64,000 bases of DNA from Streptomyces gilvus (GCF_022513565.1 NZ_JAKWBE010000021.1:62001-126000); one strand, 5' to 3'. Counted from the first letter of the stretch, positions 8,643-17,362 are shown. The notes: generated by a model not told the origin, from the letters alone. Program-made: numbers and translations.

Positions 8643-9164
8643 TCAGGGCGCCTCGGCCGGGGGCCGGAAGAACACAACGAGCTGGGCGATTCCCGCGAGG
8701 AGCCCACCGCCGACGATTGCGAGCCCCGTGGTGCCTGAGAATACCGAATCCAGGTCGAGGGCCGCGTCGAGTGACCACCCTCGCGCACCCGTGATGCCCA
8801 GGGTGGCTCCGGTCGTGGCCAGGATGAGGTTGTACTCCCAGCCGGACTTGACGGAGAAGAATCCGTTCGCGCGGTGCACGGTCCAGCCGGCTACCAGCAT
8901 GAGGGCGACAAATGCCGCGCCTGCCAAGGAGGTGAACAGTCCGAGGGCGAGCAGGACACCGGCGACCACCTCTGTGGTTGCGGCGGCGAGCGCATGCAAT
9001 CTCCCAGGCCGCATGCCCATGCTGTCGAACCAGCGAGCCGTGCCGGCGAGCCGTCCCCCCGAGAAGAACTTCTGGTAGCCGTGGGCTGCCATAGTGAGAC
9101 CCGCTACCCCTCGTAGGAGCAAGAGTCCTGCGTCGACCGCGTGAATGCTCGTACTTGCTGTCAT
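8643..9164 (-). CDS. DoxX family membrane protein
   Basis: About 173 residues from ATG 9164, preceded by a clear GGAGGT site; the open frame to 9260 lacks one. Four hydrophobic segments are visible (LLLLRGVAGLTMAAHGYQKF, EVVAGVLLALGLFTSLAGA, AFVALMLVAGWTV, TGLAIVGGGLLAGIAQLVV), with the family hallmark AAHGYQKFF near the N-terminus and WEYNLIL in the middle. DoxX proteins sit in the cytoplasmic membrane and are linked to redox or thiol stress functions, usually without a defined reaction. A 35-base nested dyad at 9311-9345 upstream suggests control by a TetR-like repressor, perhaps the one encoded at 7605-8189. Confidence 0.85.
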   Translation of the reverse strand: MTASTSIHAVDAGLLLLRGVAGLTMAAHGYQKFFSGGRLAGTARWFDSMGMRPGRLHALAAATTEVVAGVLLALGLFTSLAGAAFVALMLVAGWTVHRANGFFSVKSGWEYNLILATTGATLGITGARGWSLDAALDLDSVFSGTTGLAIVGGGLLAGIAQLVVFFRPPAEAP

Positions 9165-9310
9165 TGGACCTCCAGGTGTGGTGAGGGAGAGACGCCGATC
9201 GCCGGCAGAACACTCTCGAGGCATGCCGAGCGGACGCTCGGAGCCGCGACGGCCTCGCACCCGGCTGCCGCCGTCACGGATCCGGCTCTTGGGGATGTCC
9301 GACCAAGGTT

Positions 9311-9345
9311 ATGACAGTCTCTATCAGTTTGATAGATGCTGTCAT
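9311..9345. promoter_or_regulatory. Nested palindromic operator upstream of doxX-like gene
   Basis: Outer arms ATGACAG (9311-9317) and CTGTCAT (9339-9345) enclose inner arms CTATCA (9321-9326) and TGATAG (9330-9335). All arms are perfect complements. The AT content and symmetry mark it as an operator in GC-rich DNA. The TGATAG half-site recurs at 11071 and 8240. Confidence 0.6.
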
Positions 9346-9734
9346 GATTGAGTGCGGGGCTGCGCCCGTCATGCCATATGATGTGCTGTAATGATATAAA
9401 AGATTCAACCTTATCGTCGCTGGAACAGCAGTGAGCGCGTGGTCAGGGATGCGTGGTTCGCCGAAGGGGCGTCCCTGTTCGCATCCGCTCCTGTTCACCG
9501 CAGGCCGTTGGCTGCTTTGATCTGCGGGGAGTCCAAGTGGTCCGTCTCGAAGGCCAGACGGGGTCCGCGGTGCCACACCGGTATCTGCTGCTCCATCGGC
9601 CGCTGCTGCGGTCCGCGTGTCCTCGCCGGCATGGCCGAGTACGCGGGCCTGCCCCGGCAGGCCCTCCACCATGCACCGGGATGTCATGGGCCCAGGTGAA
9701 GATGCGCCATCCTGCGCTTCTTCTATGTCTGACC
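9346..9734. other. Intergenic interval, possible short coding remnant
   Basis: Contains an AT-rich stretch with AAAGATTCAACC (9398-9410) related to the recurrent element. On the minus strand 9495-9596 encodes a GC3-rich 33-residue tail (EQQIPVWHRGPRLAFETDHL and beyond) ending in TGA. It may be the end of a lost gene, but I cannot name it. Confidence 0.25.
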
Positions 9735-10958
9735 TCAGATTATTCCTGCGGCTGAAAGTTCGGTGACCGTTGCTTCGTCGATCCCCAGGATCCCGGAAAG
9801 AACGTCCGCGGTGTGCTCGCCGAGGGTCGGGGGCGCCGCGTACTGGTTGACCGGTGTACCCGACATCCTGATGGGGTAGCGCAGGCCGGGAACGGCGCCG
9901 AGTGTTCGGTGCTCCATTCCGATCCGCAGTTCGCGCTGCCGGACGTGCTCATCCTGCAGCGCGGCGCGGATGTCGTTGACCGGACCGACGGGGACGTCTG
10001 CAGTGCTGAGCACCTCGATCCAGTGAGAAGCCTCGCGCTGGAGGAAGATCTTCTCGAGGATGGGGAGCAGTTGGAGGCGGTTCTCGATGCGCTCCGCGAT
10101 GCCACAGAAGCGGGGATCCTCGATGAGCCCTGGGTGCCCGATGGCCTCGCACGCTCGACCGAACTGCGGGTTGGTCGTCGCGACGATGAAGAACAACTGG
10201 CCGTCGGAGCCCTGGAAGGCCTGCGACGGAATTCCGCCGAAGCCACCGTTGCCGCGGCGCGGTGGCACCTCGCCGGAGACCAGGTAGTTCTCGGCGTAGT
10301 GCGATATGGACGCTACTCCGCAGTCGAGCAGGGAGACGTCCAAATGCTGCCCCTCGCCGTGGGTGTCCCGGTGGCGAAGGGCAGCCAGCACGGCAGAGGA
10401 GGTGTACAGACCCGTCAGAATGTCGATCAACGACAGCCCGGACTTCATCGGGCCGGCTCCGGGCACCTCGTCCGGCAGTCCGGAGACGCTCATCATCCCG
10501 CTGATGGCCTGGAAGATGCCGTCGTAGCCGGGCCGGGCTCTGTACGGGCCCGTCTGTCCGAAGCCTGTCACGGAGCAGTAGACCAGACGGGGGAACGTTT
10601 GGTGGAGGTCCTCGTAGCCGAGACCGTACTTGGCGAGCACGCCGGGGCGGAAGTTCTCCACGAGTACGTCCGCACGTTCGATGAGGCGGAGCAGCAGGTC
10701 CTTGCCCTGTTCGGTCGTGTAGTCCAGCGTGATGGAGCGCTTGTTCCGGTTGCAGCTCAGGAAGAACGCCGACATCCCGCTCGTGCTGTCGTCGTCGAGG
10801 AACGGCGGGCCGTACAGTCGCGCGTCGTCGCCGACGACGGGTCGCTCCACTTTGATCACCTCGGCCCCGAGGTCGCCCAGCATCTGCGTTGCCAGAGGGG
10901 CCGCCAGGATCCGGCTCAGGTCCACGACCCGGACGCCGTCCAGTGCTGCTTGTTCCAC
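9735..10958 (-). CDS. CaiB/BaiF family (class III) CoA-transferase
   Basis: A 407-residue class III CoA-transferase of canonical length and order: VVDLSRILAAPLATQMLGDLG near 12, LGAEVIKVE near 30, NRNKRSITLDY near 71, the VTGFGQTGPY turn, and LDVSLLDC, which carries the catalytic Asp that forms the mixed anhydride. It moves CoA between an acyl-CoA donor and a free acid. The start is GTG 10958, after AAGGAGACAAGG. It diverges from the amidohydrolase at 11158; the shared 200-base interval holds an AT-rich element (11004-11020) and a palindrome (11071-11085), suggesting co-regulated activation and hydrolysis steps. The substrate acid is not predictable. Confidence 0.92.
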   Translation of the reverse strand: MEQAALDGVRVVDLSRILAAPLATQMLGDLGAEVIKVERPVVGDDARLYGPPFLDDDSTSGMSAFFLSCNRNKRSITLDYTTEQGKDLLLRLIERADVLVENFRPGVLAKYGLGYEDLHQTFPRLVYCSVTGFGQTGPYRARPGYDGIFQAISGMMSVSGLPDEVPGAGPMKSGLSLIDILTGLYTSSAVLAALRHRDTHGEGQHLDVSLLDCGVASISHYAENYLVSGEVPPRRGNGGFGGIPSQAFQGSDGQLFFIVATTNPQFGRACEAIGHPGLIEDPRFCGIAERIENRLQLLPILEKIFLQREASHWIEVLSTADVPVGPVNDIRAALQDEHVRQRELRIGMEHRTLGAVPGLRYPIRMSGTPVNQYAAPPTLGEHTADVLSGILGIDEATVTELSAAGII

Positions 10959-11003
10959 CCTTGTCTCCTTATGTCGACACCCTGCCCACGCTAACGCTAA
11001 TGG

Positions 11004-11020
11004 TTAGATGATTCAATTAA
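11004..11020. promoter_or_regulatory. AT-rich recurrent element, copy 4 (TTAGATGATTCAATTAA)
   Basis: About 46 bases upstream of the CoA-transferase start. One of the best copies of the TAGATnATTnAA-like element; on the other strand it reads TTGAATCATCTAA. Likely promoter or operator of the leftward unit. Confidence 0.5.
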
Positions 11021-11070
11021 GCGAAAGTAGCCACAGGTGCCCGGCTGAACCTTGCGAGACTCTAGCAATA

Positions 11071-11085
11071 TGATAGAGTCTATCA
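11071..11085. promoter_or_regulatory. TGATAGA-n-TCTATCA palindrome
   Basis: Arms TGATAGA (11071-11077) and TCTATCA (11079-11085) are perfect complements around a single base. It sits about 75 bases before the amidohydrolase start, in an AT-rich patch, and shares the TGATAG half-site with the dyad before the DoxX gene. Candidate TetR-type operator. Confidence 0.55.
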
Positions 11086-11157
11086 CTATTGAGGGTTCGG
11101 GGTGCCATGGCGCGTGCAGGCCCACGGGGGGACCCTTCGCGAGAGAGGACACCGACG

Positions 11158-12363
11158 ATGGCGTTGATCGAGGACACCGTTGGGGAGCTGCCATACCGGC
11201 TCACCGACTTCGACCAGCATTCCTATGAGGCGGAAGACTGCTTCACCAGGCACATGCCGAAGGTGAAGCTCGACACGGCTATCCGCCCGATCAGGTCCGC
11301 GTCGGGCAGGAAGATCCTGCTGGCGAACGACCGGATCGTGACGGCCCTTGAGGGGGACCTGGACCAGGCCTATGTGCCGGGTTCGCTCGTCGAGATGCTC
11401 AAGGCACGGTCGTCGGGTGAGGCGAGTGACGCAGAGCGCTTCTACGAGCCGATCCAGCCCGAGTACCGCAACAGGGACGCGAGGATCCGCCAGCTCGGCG
11501 AGCAGCAGATCGATCACACGATCATGTACCCGGGTGGCTGGGCGCTCATGGCAGAGGCCTACCTGGACGGGGTGGACCCGCTGTACGACAACATCGAAGC
11601 ATTCAACCGGTGGATCGCTGAGGACTGGGGCTTCAGCTACAAGAACACCATCTTCGCGCCTGCACTGATGTCCCTGCGGGACTTGGACCGTGCGTGCCGT
11701 GAGCTGGACCGCGTCATCGCAGAAGGCGCTCGGTTCATCCTGCTGCCGCCGGGGCCTGCCTATGGCCGGTCCCCAGGCGACCCGTACTTCGACCCGTTCT
11801 GGGCGCGTGTCAATGAGGCCGGTGTCGTGGTCGCCTACCACATTTCGGAGTTCCACTACCAGCAGAACGTCGCCTCGCAGTGGGGCTGGGGTCTGGTCCC
11901 GCCGTTCCAGTTCTCGGCCTGGCAGTGGCAGAACACCTACGGAGAGCGGCCGATCACCGACACGCTGTCGGCCCTGATCTTCGACAATCTCTTCGGCCGC
12001 TATCCGAACATCAAGGTGCTGGTCAGCGAGTTCGGTGCCAGCTGGATTCCGCACTTCATCCAGCACATGGACAAGAGCCGCGGCATGGGCCGCAACGGTC
12101 CCTGGCTCGGCGGACAGCTCTCCGAGCGGCCGAGCGCGATCTTCAGGAATCATGTCCGGGTAGTGCCCTATCCGGAGGACGACACGGTTGCCCTGGCCGA
12201 GCGCCTCGGTGGAGTCGACTGCCTGGTGATGGGTTCTGACTGGCCGCACGCCGAGGGCCTGCGTGAGCCTGCCGACTTCTACGAGAAGGTCGAGGGCCTC
12301 GGGGAGGTCCAGCGGCGCCGGTTCCTTCGCGACAGCGGACTGGAACTCCTCGGTCTGGCCTGA
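11158..12363 (+). CDS. Amidohydrolase family (ACMSD-like) metal-dependent hydrolase
   Basis: About 401 residues from ATG 11158 (after GAGAGAGGA); an upstream ATG at 11107 lacks a good site. The TIM-barrel amidohydrolase-2 pattern is seen: N-terminal TDFDQHSYE, a long helical insert, VVAYHISEFHYQ, KVLVSEFGASWIPHF, and the metal-site Asp in MGSDWPHAEGL. This family includes decarboxylases and hydrolases such as ACMSD and gamma-resorcylate decarboxylase; members near CoA-transferases in actinomycete catabolic clusters are mostly uncharacterised. The usual first HxH is reduced to DxxH. It is divergent from the CoA-transferase and followed by a strong hairpin at 12416-12445. A second paralogue lies at 34844-35965. 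Confidence 0.85.
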   Translation: MALIEDTVGELPYRLTDFDQHSYEAEDCFTRHMPKVKLDTAIRPIRSASGRKILLANDRIVTALEGDLDQAYVPGSLVEMLKARSSGEASDAERFYEPIQPEYRNRDARIRQLGEQQIDHTIMYPGGWALMAEAYLDGVDPLYDNIEAFNRWIAEDWGFSYKNTIFAPALMSLRDLDRACRELDRVIAEGARFILLPPGPAYGRSPGDPYFDPFWARVNEAGVVVAYHISEFHYQQNVASQWGWGLVPPFQFSAWQWQNTYGERPITDTLSALIFDNLFGRYPNIKVLVSEFGASWIPHFIQHMDKSRGMGRNGPWLGGQLSERPSAIFRNHVRVVPYPEDDTVALAERLGGVDCLVMGSDWPHAEGLREPADFYEKVEGLGEVQRRRFLRDSGLELLGLA

Positions 12364-12415
12364 GCGCCGGGCGCAACGTCCCGGAGGTTCGATCACGAGT
12401 GCTCTCGGCGCCCCG

Positions 12416-12445
12416 TCGGGAAGTCGGCGCCTGCCGACTTCCCGA
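12416..12445 (+). terminator. Hairpin terminator after the amidohydrolase gene
   Basis: A perfect 13-base stem, TCGGGAAGTCGGC (12416-12428) and GCCGACTTCCCGA (12433-12445), with a 4-base loop, about 50 bases past the amidohydrolase stop. The rest of the interval 12364-12700 shows only GC-rich DNA and the ribosome binding site of the next gene. Confidence 0.8.
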
Positions 12446-12700
12446 TTGGCTCGGTCATCCCGGTCGACGGCCGTAGCCGCGTCGCGCGTCCGAGGGGCAC
12501 TTGAGGAGACCGTCGGCAGCGGCGGCGTCGAGCGGTCGCGGAGACAGCCGAGCACGGGACAGTCCGGCACCGGACGGACCTGCAGTGGAGCCCGCTCGAG
12601 CGCCTTCGCCCACTTGGCGCTGAGCGGGTTTTGGTGGTTCTGCCTGCACCGAGCGGGCGCCGCCCTTGCAGAAATGGAAAGGAGCAGTCCGCTGAACACC

Positions 12701-13546
12701 ATGGGGCAGCAGACAGAAGTTGAAGAAGTGGTGGCTTCACCAGGAGCGCTCGCGAAGGTCCGGGTGGCGGAGGAGATCGCAGTCACCTCCGTCGAGTCCG
12801 GTCTCGGTCTGCTACCGCGCGCCGTGGGCCCCGAAGGGGTCGTCCTGCGCATGCCGCTGACCGGGTCCCTTGGACCTGACGGACAGGTCCACAACACCGC
12901 TCTCTCTGTGGTGGCGGACGCCGCAGCCGGCCTCGGTGTGTCTGTCTTCAACAGCGGGCGGGGCGGTGTCACCGCAGATCTGCGGGTCGACCGGATCGGC
13001 CCAGTGGGCGCACGGGCCAGGTATCTCGAGGCCATCGGCACTTGTATCGGCATCGACGGTGACCTCGCTTATGGACGAGTGGAGATCAGGGACGATCTCG
13101 GCAACCTCCTGGGTCATGGGATCAGTGTGATGGTCCTTGATTCCCCTGCGACGCCCGGGCATGAGACGTCATCGACTGTGGTGGGCCGCTTCGACCTGAA
13201 TGATGTCCGAGTCGAGAGAACGGCTGAGCATGTCTCTGTCGGGGTCGTCACACCTGGTATGGCGAACCGGCGCGGCGCGGTCCATGGCGGCGTGGTGATG
13301 GGTCTTGCGCACGAGGCGCAGGACATGGTTCATGTCGAGCATGGTGTGCGGTTCCGGCGCCTCGGCCTGAGTGTCGACTACCTGCGCCCGGCACCGGTGG
13401 GAATGCCCCTGTCCATGCACTCGGCTTTCGTCCGACGCGGGCGCAGGCTCTGGACGATTCGCACGGAGGTCCGCGCCGAGGGCGGGCGGACGGTGGCCGT
13501 CGCCACCGGGATGAGCGCGATTGGGGCTGGCGGTGACACCGTCTGA
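12701..13546 (+). CDS. Tandem hot-dog thioesterase (PaaI-like, two domains)
   Basis: About 281 residues from ATG 12701; GGAAAGGAG lies at 12677-12685, so a slightly earlier non-ATG start is possible. Two hot-dog domains are visible. The first (about 20-150) has GQVHNTALSVVADAAAGLG at the PaaI active-site helix position. The second (about 165-280) has RRGAVHGGVVMGLAHEA followed by SVDYLRPAPVG, the classic PaaI strand. Such proteins hydrolyse acyl-CoA thioesters and relieve CoA trapping. Its stop faces the GntR gene across a hairpin at 13554-13578. It is separated from the amidohydrolase by a terminator, so it may have its own promoter. Confidence 0.82.
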   Translation: MGQQTEVEEVVASPGALAKVRVAEEIAVTSVESGLGLLPRAVGPEGVVLRMPLTGSLGPDGQVHNTALSVVADAAAGLGVSVFNSGRGGVTADLRVDRIGPVGARARYLEAIGTCIGIDGDLAYGRVEIRDDLGNLLGHGISVMVLDSPATPGHETSSTVVGRFDLNDVRVERTAEHVSVGVVTPGMANRRGAVHGGVVMGLAHEAQDMVHVEHGVRFRRLGLSVDYLRPAPVGMPLSMHSAFVRRGRRLWTIRTEVRAEGGRTVAVATGMSAIGAGGDTV

Positions 13547-13553
13547 ACTCCTC

Positions 13554-13578
13554 GGCGCCGACGACAGGCGTCGGCGCC
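13554..13578. terminator. Bidirectional hairpin terminator
   Basis: GGCGCCGAC (13554-13562) and GTCGGCGCC (13570-13578) form a perfect 9-base stem with a 7-base loop, directly between the convergent thioesterase and GntR genes. Confidence 0.75.
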
Positions 13579-13663
13579 CAGCCTCCGGACAGGTTCGTGG
13601 GCACTGATCTGTGTGGCCCGTGTGGGTTGGGTCTGTCGCGCTGGGGTGCGGTGCGGCCGGGGG

Positions 13664-14464
13664 TCAGCCCATCAGGTCGAGCACGGTGGTGATGTCGGCG
13701 CGGACCAGGTAGTCGCGGGCTTCGGTGAGGTGTTTGCGCCACAGTTGTCGGGTGGCCTCGGCGTCGCGTGCCTCGATCAGATCGACGATGCGGTGGTGCG
13801 CGGCCAGGCCCTTGCGGCTGGCACGCTCGTGCTTTGCGGTCCCGGCGGTGGACTCGACCTGGGAGACGTTGGCCTGCTGGATGATGTTCTCCACCAGGCT
13901 CATGAGCAGGACCAGGGTCTGGTTGCCGGTGAGTTCGATCAGCAGTGAGTGGAAGGCGATGTGGATCTGGATCGAGCGCGTCGGGTCGCCGGTGACCGAG
14001 TCGTGTTCGTCCAGGGCGGCGCGCAGGCGCTTGACCGTGTCCGCGGCCGCGGTCTCCGCCAGGAGTCCCACACACGGGGGCTCGATCAGGATGCGGGCCT
14101 CGTAGAGGTCCTGGAGCGTGGTGGCGCGGTGCTGGAGGATGAGGGCGGCGTAGCGTGCGGCCACCTCGGGAGCGGGCAGCTGGACGCGGGCTCCGCCGTG
14201 CGCTCCGCGGCGCACGGTGATCAACGACTCCGACTCCAGGATGCGGAACGCCTCGCGGAGGGTGGGCCGGGAGACGTTGAACTGCGCCATGAGTTCGGAC
14301 TCCGCGGGCAGCGCCTCGCCTTCGGTGAGTTCACCCCGTACGATCTGCTTGCGCAGATGCCCGGCGATGAGCTCGGCCATCTTGGGCACACGTACCTGGC
14401 GCCCCACCACGGCACCCGGCCTCCTCGCGGACGATGCCACGGCGTTCCCCGGCTGTGCAGCCAT
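13664..14464 (-). CDS. GntR family (FadR/FCD subfamily) transcriptional regulator
   Basis: A 266-residue FCD-type GntR regulator. The N-terminal winged helix spans about 30-95 (LRKQIVRGELTEGEALPAE, then NVSRPTLREAFRILESESLI and VRRGAHGGARV). The C-terminal all-helical FCD domain (about 115-250) shows the metal/ligand residues in HIAFHSLLIELTGN and AAHHRIVDLIEARD. FCD regulators usually sense carboxylic acids or acyl-CoA. It is a close paralogue of the protein at 20602-21405, and its last ~55 residues are duplicated as a fragment at 45583-45808. A GGTGTACC motif at 14483-14490 just upstream fits the GGT/ACC operators of this family. Confidence 0.93.
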   Translation of the reverse strand: MAAQPGNAVASSARRPGAVVGRQVRVPKMAELIAGHLRKQIVRGELTEGEALPAESELMAQFNVSRPTLREAFRILESESLITVRRGAHGGARVQLPAPEVAARYAALILQHRATTLQDLYEARILIEPPCVGLLAETAAADTVKRLRAALDEHDSVTGDPTRSIQIHIAFHSLLIELTGNQTLVLLMSLVENIIQQANVSQVESTAGTAKHERASRKGLAAHHRIVDLIEARDAEATRQLWRKHLTEARDYLVRADITTVLDLMG

Positions 14465-15034
14465 CGAATGACCTCACTCAATAGGTGTACCAGTTTCACC
14501 CAGTGTAGAGCTTCGGGCTCCGGCCGCCGGCAACGCCGGTAAGGGGCGCACGTACCCCTGCAGACGACCGAGGCACACGACGATGCCAAAAGCGCCGAAA
14601 ATGCCAAAACCGGTGTCGCCGTTCCGTGAACCGTGGTTCTTGATCATTTTCAGCGCCTACAGTAGTTCGCCCTGCCCGGGGCGCTGGCTACCACCGCACG
14701 GACCTCTGCCCCGACGGTCGGCATCGAGGGGGCGGTCACTTCCTACCAACCCCAACTGCCCTGGTGGCCCTGGGTGTACGGGCCGTCCGATCCTGGGTGA
14801 TCCATCCCATCACCCTGCACCGCTGGTGGCGAGCATGGACCGACCAGGACCCGCCGCTCGAACTCCAGGCCGACGCGCTCACAGCAGGCAGACCTCTCGA
14901 TCTCTACCGCTGGTTTGACGAACTATCGGTGGCCGTTGCCAGAACGGAGGACAGGGAAACGCGGTGCGAGCGTATGCCGGCCTGGTCGGACGAGAGCCCT
15001 GGGGCAGCCATCCTGGAGTAGACCGAGCCAGGAG
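14465..15034. other. Gene-free interval with an unidentified coding remnant
   Basis: The first 40 bases hold the GntR promoter with AGGTGTACCA. From 14764 to 15021 the plus strand carries an open, fairly GC3-rich frame whose middle (LHRWWRAWTDQDPP, RPLDLYRWFDELSVAVARTE) looks like real protein. A neighbouring frame just upstream (YQPQLPWWPWVYGPSDP) may belong to the same broken gene. No start signal is seen and I do not recognise the family. Confidence 0.3.
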
Positions 15035-15069
15035 CCCCACACATCAGAGTCTGACGACACTGATGTGGG
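15035..15069. terminator. Hairpin downstream of the thiolase gene
   Basis: CATCAG (15042-15047) pairs with CTGATG (15060-15065), and flanking CCCA/TGGG extends the stem past a small bulge. It lies about 50 bases beyond the stop of the leftward thiolase gene and is its likely terminator. Confidence 0.5.
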
Positions 15070-15118
15070 ACAACCGCTATCGGCGCTGGGGAGGTCGGTG
15101 GGGCGTGAGTGTGATGTT

Positions 15119-16267
15119 CTACTCGACCAGTTCGAGAATGGTGGCGTTGGCTTGGCCGCCACCCTCGCACATGGTTTGAAGGCCGTAGCGGATTCCGTTG
15201 TCCCGCATGTGATGAACCAGAGTCGTCATCAGCCGCGCTCCGCTCCCGCCGAGAGGGTGGCCGAGGGCGATGGCGCCGCCATTGGGGTTGAGAGCCTTCG
15301 GGTCGGCGCCGAGGTCGGCGAGCCATGCCAGAGGGACGGACGCGAACGCCTCGTTCACCTCGAAGGCGCCGATGTCCGACAGCTTCAGGCCGCTGCGCTG
15401 GAGCGCTTTGCGGGTGGCGGGGATCGGGGCGGTCAGCATGATGATGGGATCGTCACTTGCGACGACCGCGGTGTGGATCCTTGCCACGGGGCGGAGGCCG
15501 AACTCGGCGGCCTTTTCGCTGGTGGTGATCAGCAGCGCCGCCGCTCCGTCGCTGATCTGCGAGCTGTTGCCGGCGTGGATGGCGCCGTTTGCTTTGAACG
15601 CCGGCCTCAGCGCGGCCAGTTTCTCGAGCGTGCCTCCCCGCCGGATTCCCTCGTCGCGGCCGACTACCGTGCCGTCGTCGAGCGTGATGGGATGAATCTG
15701 CGCATCGAAGCGCCCCTCGTCCTGCGCCGCTGCCGCCTTTTCGTGTGAAGCAAGGGCGAACTCGTCCAGCTGAGTGCGGTTGAAACCCCAGCGCTCCACG
15801 ACCATTTCGGCGCCGACCCCCTGGTTCGGTTCGGCGCCGCCGAGCCGCTCGCGCATCATCGGGCCAAACGGGTCCTTGTCCAGATTCGGCGTTCCAATGG
15901 GCACGCGGCTCATCGATTCCACGCCACCGGCGACCACGACGTCCTGCTGGCCGCTGATGACGCTGGCCGCCGCGAAGTGGACTGCCTGCTGCGACGAACC
16001 GCACTGCCGGTCCACGGTGACCCCAGGAACGCCGTACGGCCAGCCCGCGGCGAGCACCGCGTTGCGGGCGATGTCGTACGTCTGCTCTCCTACCTGGCCG
16101 ACACAGCCGAGGATCACATCGCCCACGACAGCGGGATCGATGCCGGAACGGTCCGCAACAGCCGACAGCACGTGGGCGGCCAGATCCACCGGATGGACGG
16201 TCGACAGTGCCCCGTCACGCCTGCCGACCGGGGTCCGGACGGCCTCCACGATTACGGCATCGCGCAT
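15119..16267 (-). CDS. Thiolase (acetyl-CoA C-acyltransferase)
   Basis: A 382-residue thiolase starting at ATG 16267, with AAAGGACT upstream; the longer frame to 16546 is not supported. The nucleophile is Cys89 in VDRQCGSSQQAV. The NEAFASVP motif, GGAIALGHPLGGSGARL with the active His, and the second catalytic Cys in CEGGGQANATI are all intact, so the enzyme should be catalytic. It cleaves 3-oxoacyl-CoA with CoA in beta-oxidation. It is the last gene of a leftward group with the mycofactocin-type SDR (280 bases upstream) and the GMC oxidoreductase. A paralogue sits at 57678-58892. Confidence 0.93.
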   Translation of the reverse strand: MRDAVIVEAVRTPVGRRDGALSTVHPVDLAAHVLSAVADRSGIDPAVVGDVILGCVGQVGEQTYDIARNAVLAAGWPYGVPGVTVDRQCGSSQQAVHFAAASVISGQQDVVVAGGVESMSRVPIGTPNLDKDPFGPMMRERLGGAEPNQGVGAEMVVERWGFNRTQLDEFALASHEKAAAAQDEGRFDAQIHPITLDDGTVVGRDEGIRRGGTLEKLAALRPAFKANGAIHAGNSSQISDGAAALLITTSEKAAEFGLRPVARIHTAVVASDDPIIMLTAPIPATRKALQRSGLKLSDIGAFEVNEAFASVPLAWLADLGADPKALNPNGGAIALGHPLGGSGARLMTTLVHHMRDNGIRYGLQTMCEGGGQANATILELVE

Positions 16268-16546
16268 GTCTGAGTCCTTTCGAAAGTTGGCGATGAACAA
16301 TTGCCACCGGACTCTCCTCCGGCTCGCGGGCCCGAGAGGAGGCGGCTGCATATCATCCAGCCTCCTGTGGGATGCGAGAGTGGTTTGTGAATTGTCACCC
16401 TGGCGAGGGGAGGCGTTGGCTGCTGTCACCGAAGTGCGGGTAGCGGGCTCCCTGCGCCAGCCGGTTGTGGGAGCTCTCCCGGGACCATGGCCCGCAGCAA
16501 AGTGGTCTGCAACCCGGGCTGACCGCTCAGTGCGCTGCGGAAGCAT

Positions 16547-17362
16547 TCACACCTTGGTCGCACCCATGTCGAGGGTCAGCTGTGTCGCGGTGACGGACCG
16601 GGAGAGGTCCGACGCAAGCCACACCACGGCGTTGGACACGTCGTCGGATTCGGCGATTGGGAGATCGGGGAGGAGGCTGGCGAACGCTGCCCCGTAGGTG
16701 GGGTGTCGTTCCAGGATCGTGGCCAGGGTCGGGTCCTGCGCCATCGGCGTCTCCACACCCCAGGGATGTATCGTGTTGACGCGGATACCGTACTCGCCCA
16801 ACTCGATGGCAGCGCTCTTGGTCAGGCCGACGACTCCGTGCTTGGCTGCACTGTAATGGCCTTGTGCCGGCAGGGACTTGATGCCTGCCACGGAGCTGAC
16901 GGCAATGATGGACCCACCGTTGCCTGCCGTGAGCATGTGGGGAACCGCCGCCTTGATCGTTCGCCAGACTCCGGTCAGGTTGATGTCGATCATTGTCTGC
17001 CACTGGTCGTCGGACATCTCCCAGAAGCGGTTCCAGTTGCAGATCCCCGCGTTGGCCACGACAACGTCCAGCCGGTGCCCGAACTCTGCCACCCCCTCCG
17101 TGAGGACAGCGTCGAGTGCGGACGAGTCCCGGACGTCCGCCTGCCGGGCGACAATCCGGCCGCCCTGAGACTCCACGAGATTGACGGTCTCTTCGAGGTC
17201 GGCTGGCGTCGCTGCTGCATAGGTATTGTCTGCAGCCACGGGCTCGCAGACATCGACGGCGATGATGAGGGCACCTTCTTGGGCCAGGCGCATGGCGTGG
17301 CTGCGGCCCTGGCCTCTGGCTGCACCCGTGACAAATGCGACTTTGTTTTCGAGCAGCTTCAT
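16547..17362 (-). CDS. Mycofactocin-coupled type short-chain dehydrogenase/reductase
   Basis: A 271-residue SDR. The dinucleotide site is GAARGQGRSHAMRLA, and the catalytic residues are Ser in AVSSVAG and YxxxK in HYSAAKHG. It has the distinctive insert after IIAVDVCEPV (YAAATPADLEETVNLVES) that marks the mycofactocin-associated family, which includes carveol dehydrogenase. These enzymes keep NAD(H) tightly bound and pass electrons to mycofactocin rather than releasing NADH. No mycofactocin biosynthesis genes are in this window. The substrate is probably a secondary alcohol. Start ATG 17362 is preceded by GAGGTGACTC. It is grouped with the thiolase and the GMC oxidoreductase. Confidence 0.85.
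   Translation of the reverse strand: MKLLENKVAFVTGAARGQGRSHAMRLAQEGALIIAVDVCEPVAADNTYAAATPADLEETVNLVESQGGRIVARQADVRDSSALDAVLTEGVAEFGHRLDVVVANAGICNWNRFWEMSDDQWQTMIDINLTGVWRTIKAAVPHMLTAGNGGSIIAVSSVAGIKSLPAQGHYSAAKHGVVGLTKSAAIELGEYGIRVNTIHPWGVETPMAQDPTLATILERHPTYGAAFASLLPDLPIAESDDVSNAVVWLASDLSRSVTATQLTLDMGATKV

Noticed and set aside
11086..13053. A 655-codon minus-strand frame over the amidohydrolase and thioesterase
   Set aside because: No domain, no start signal, and it overlaps two well-supported plus-strand genes.
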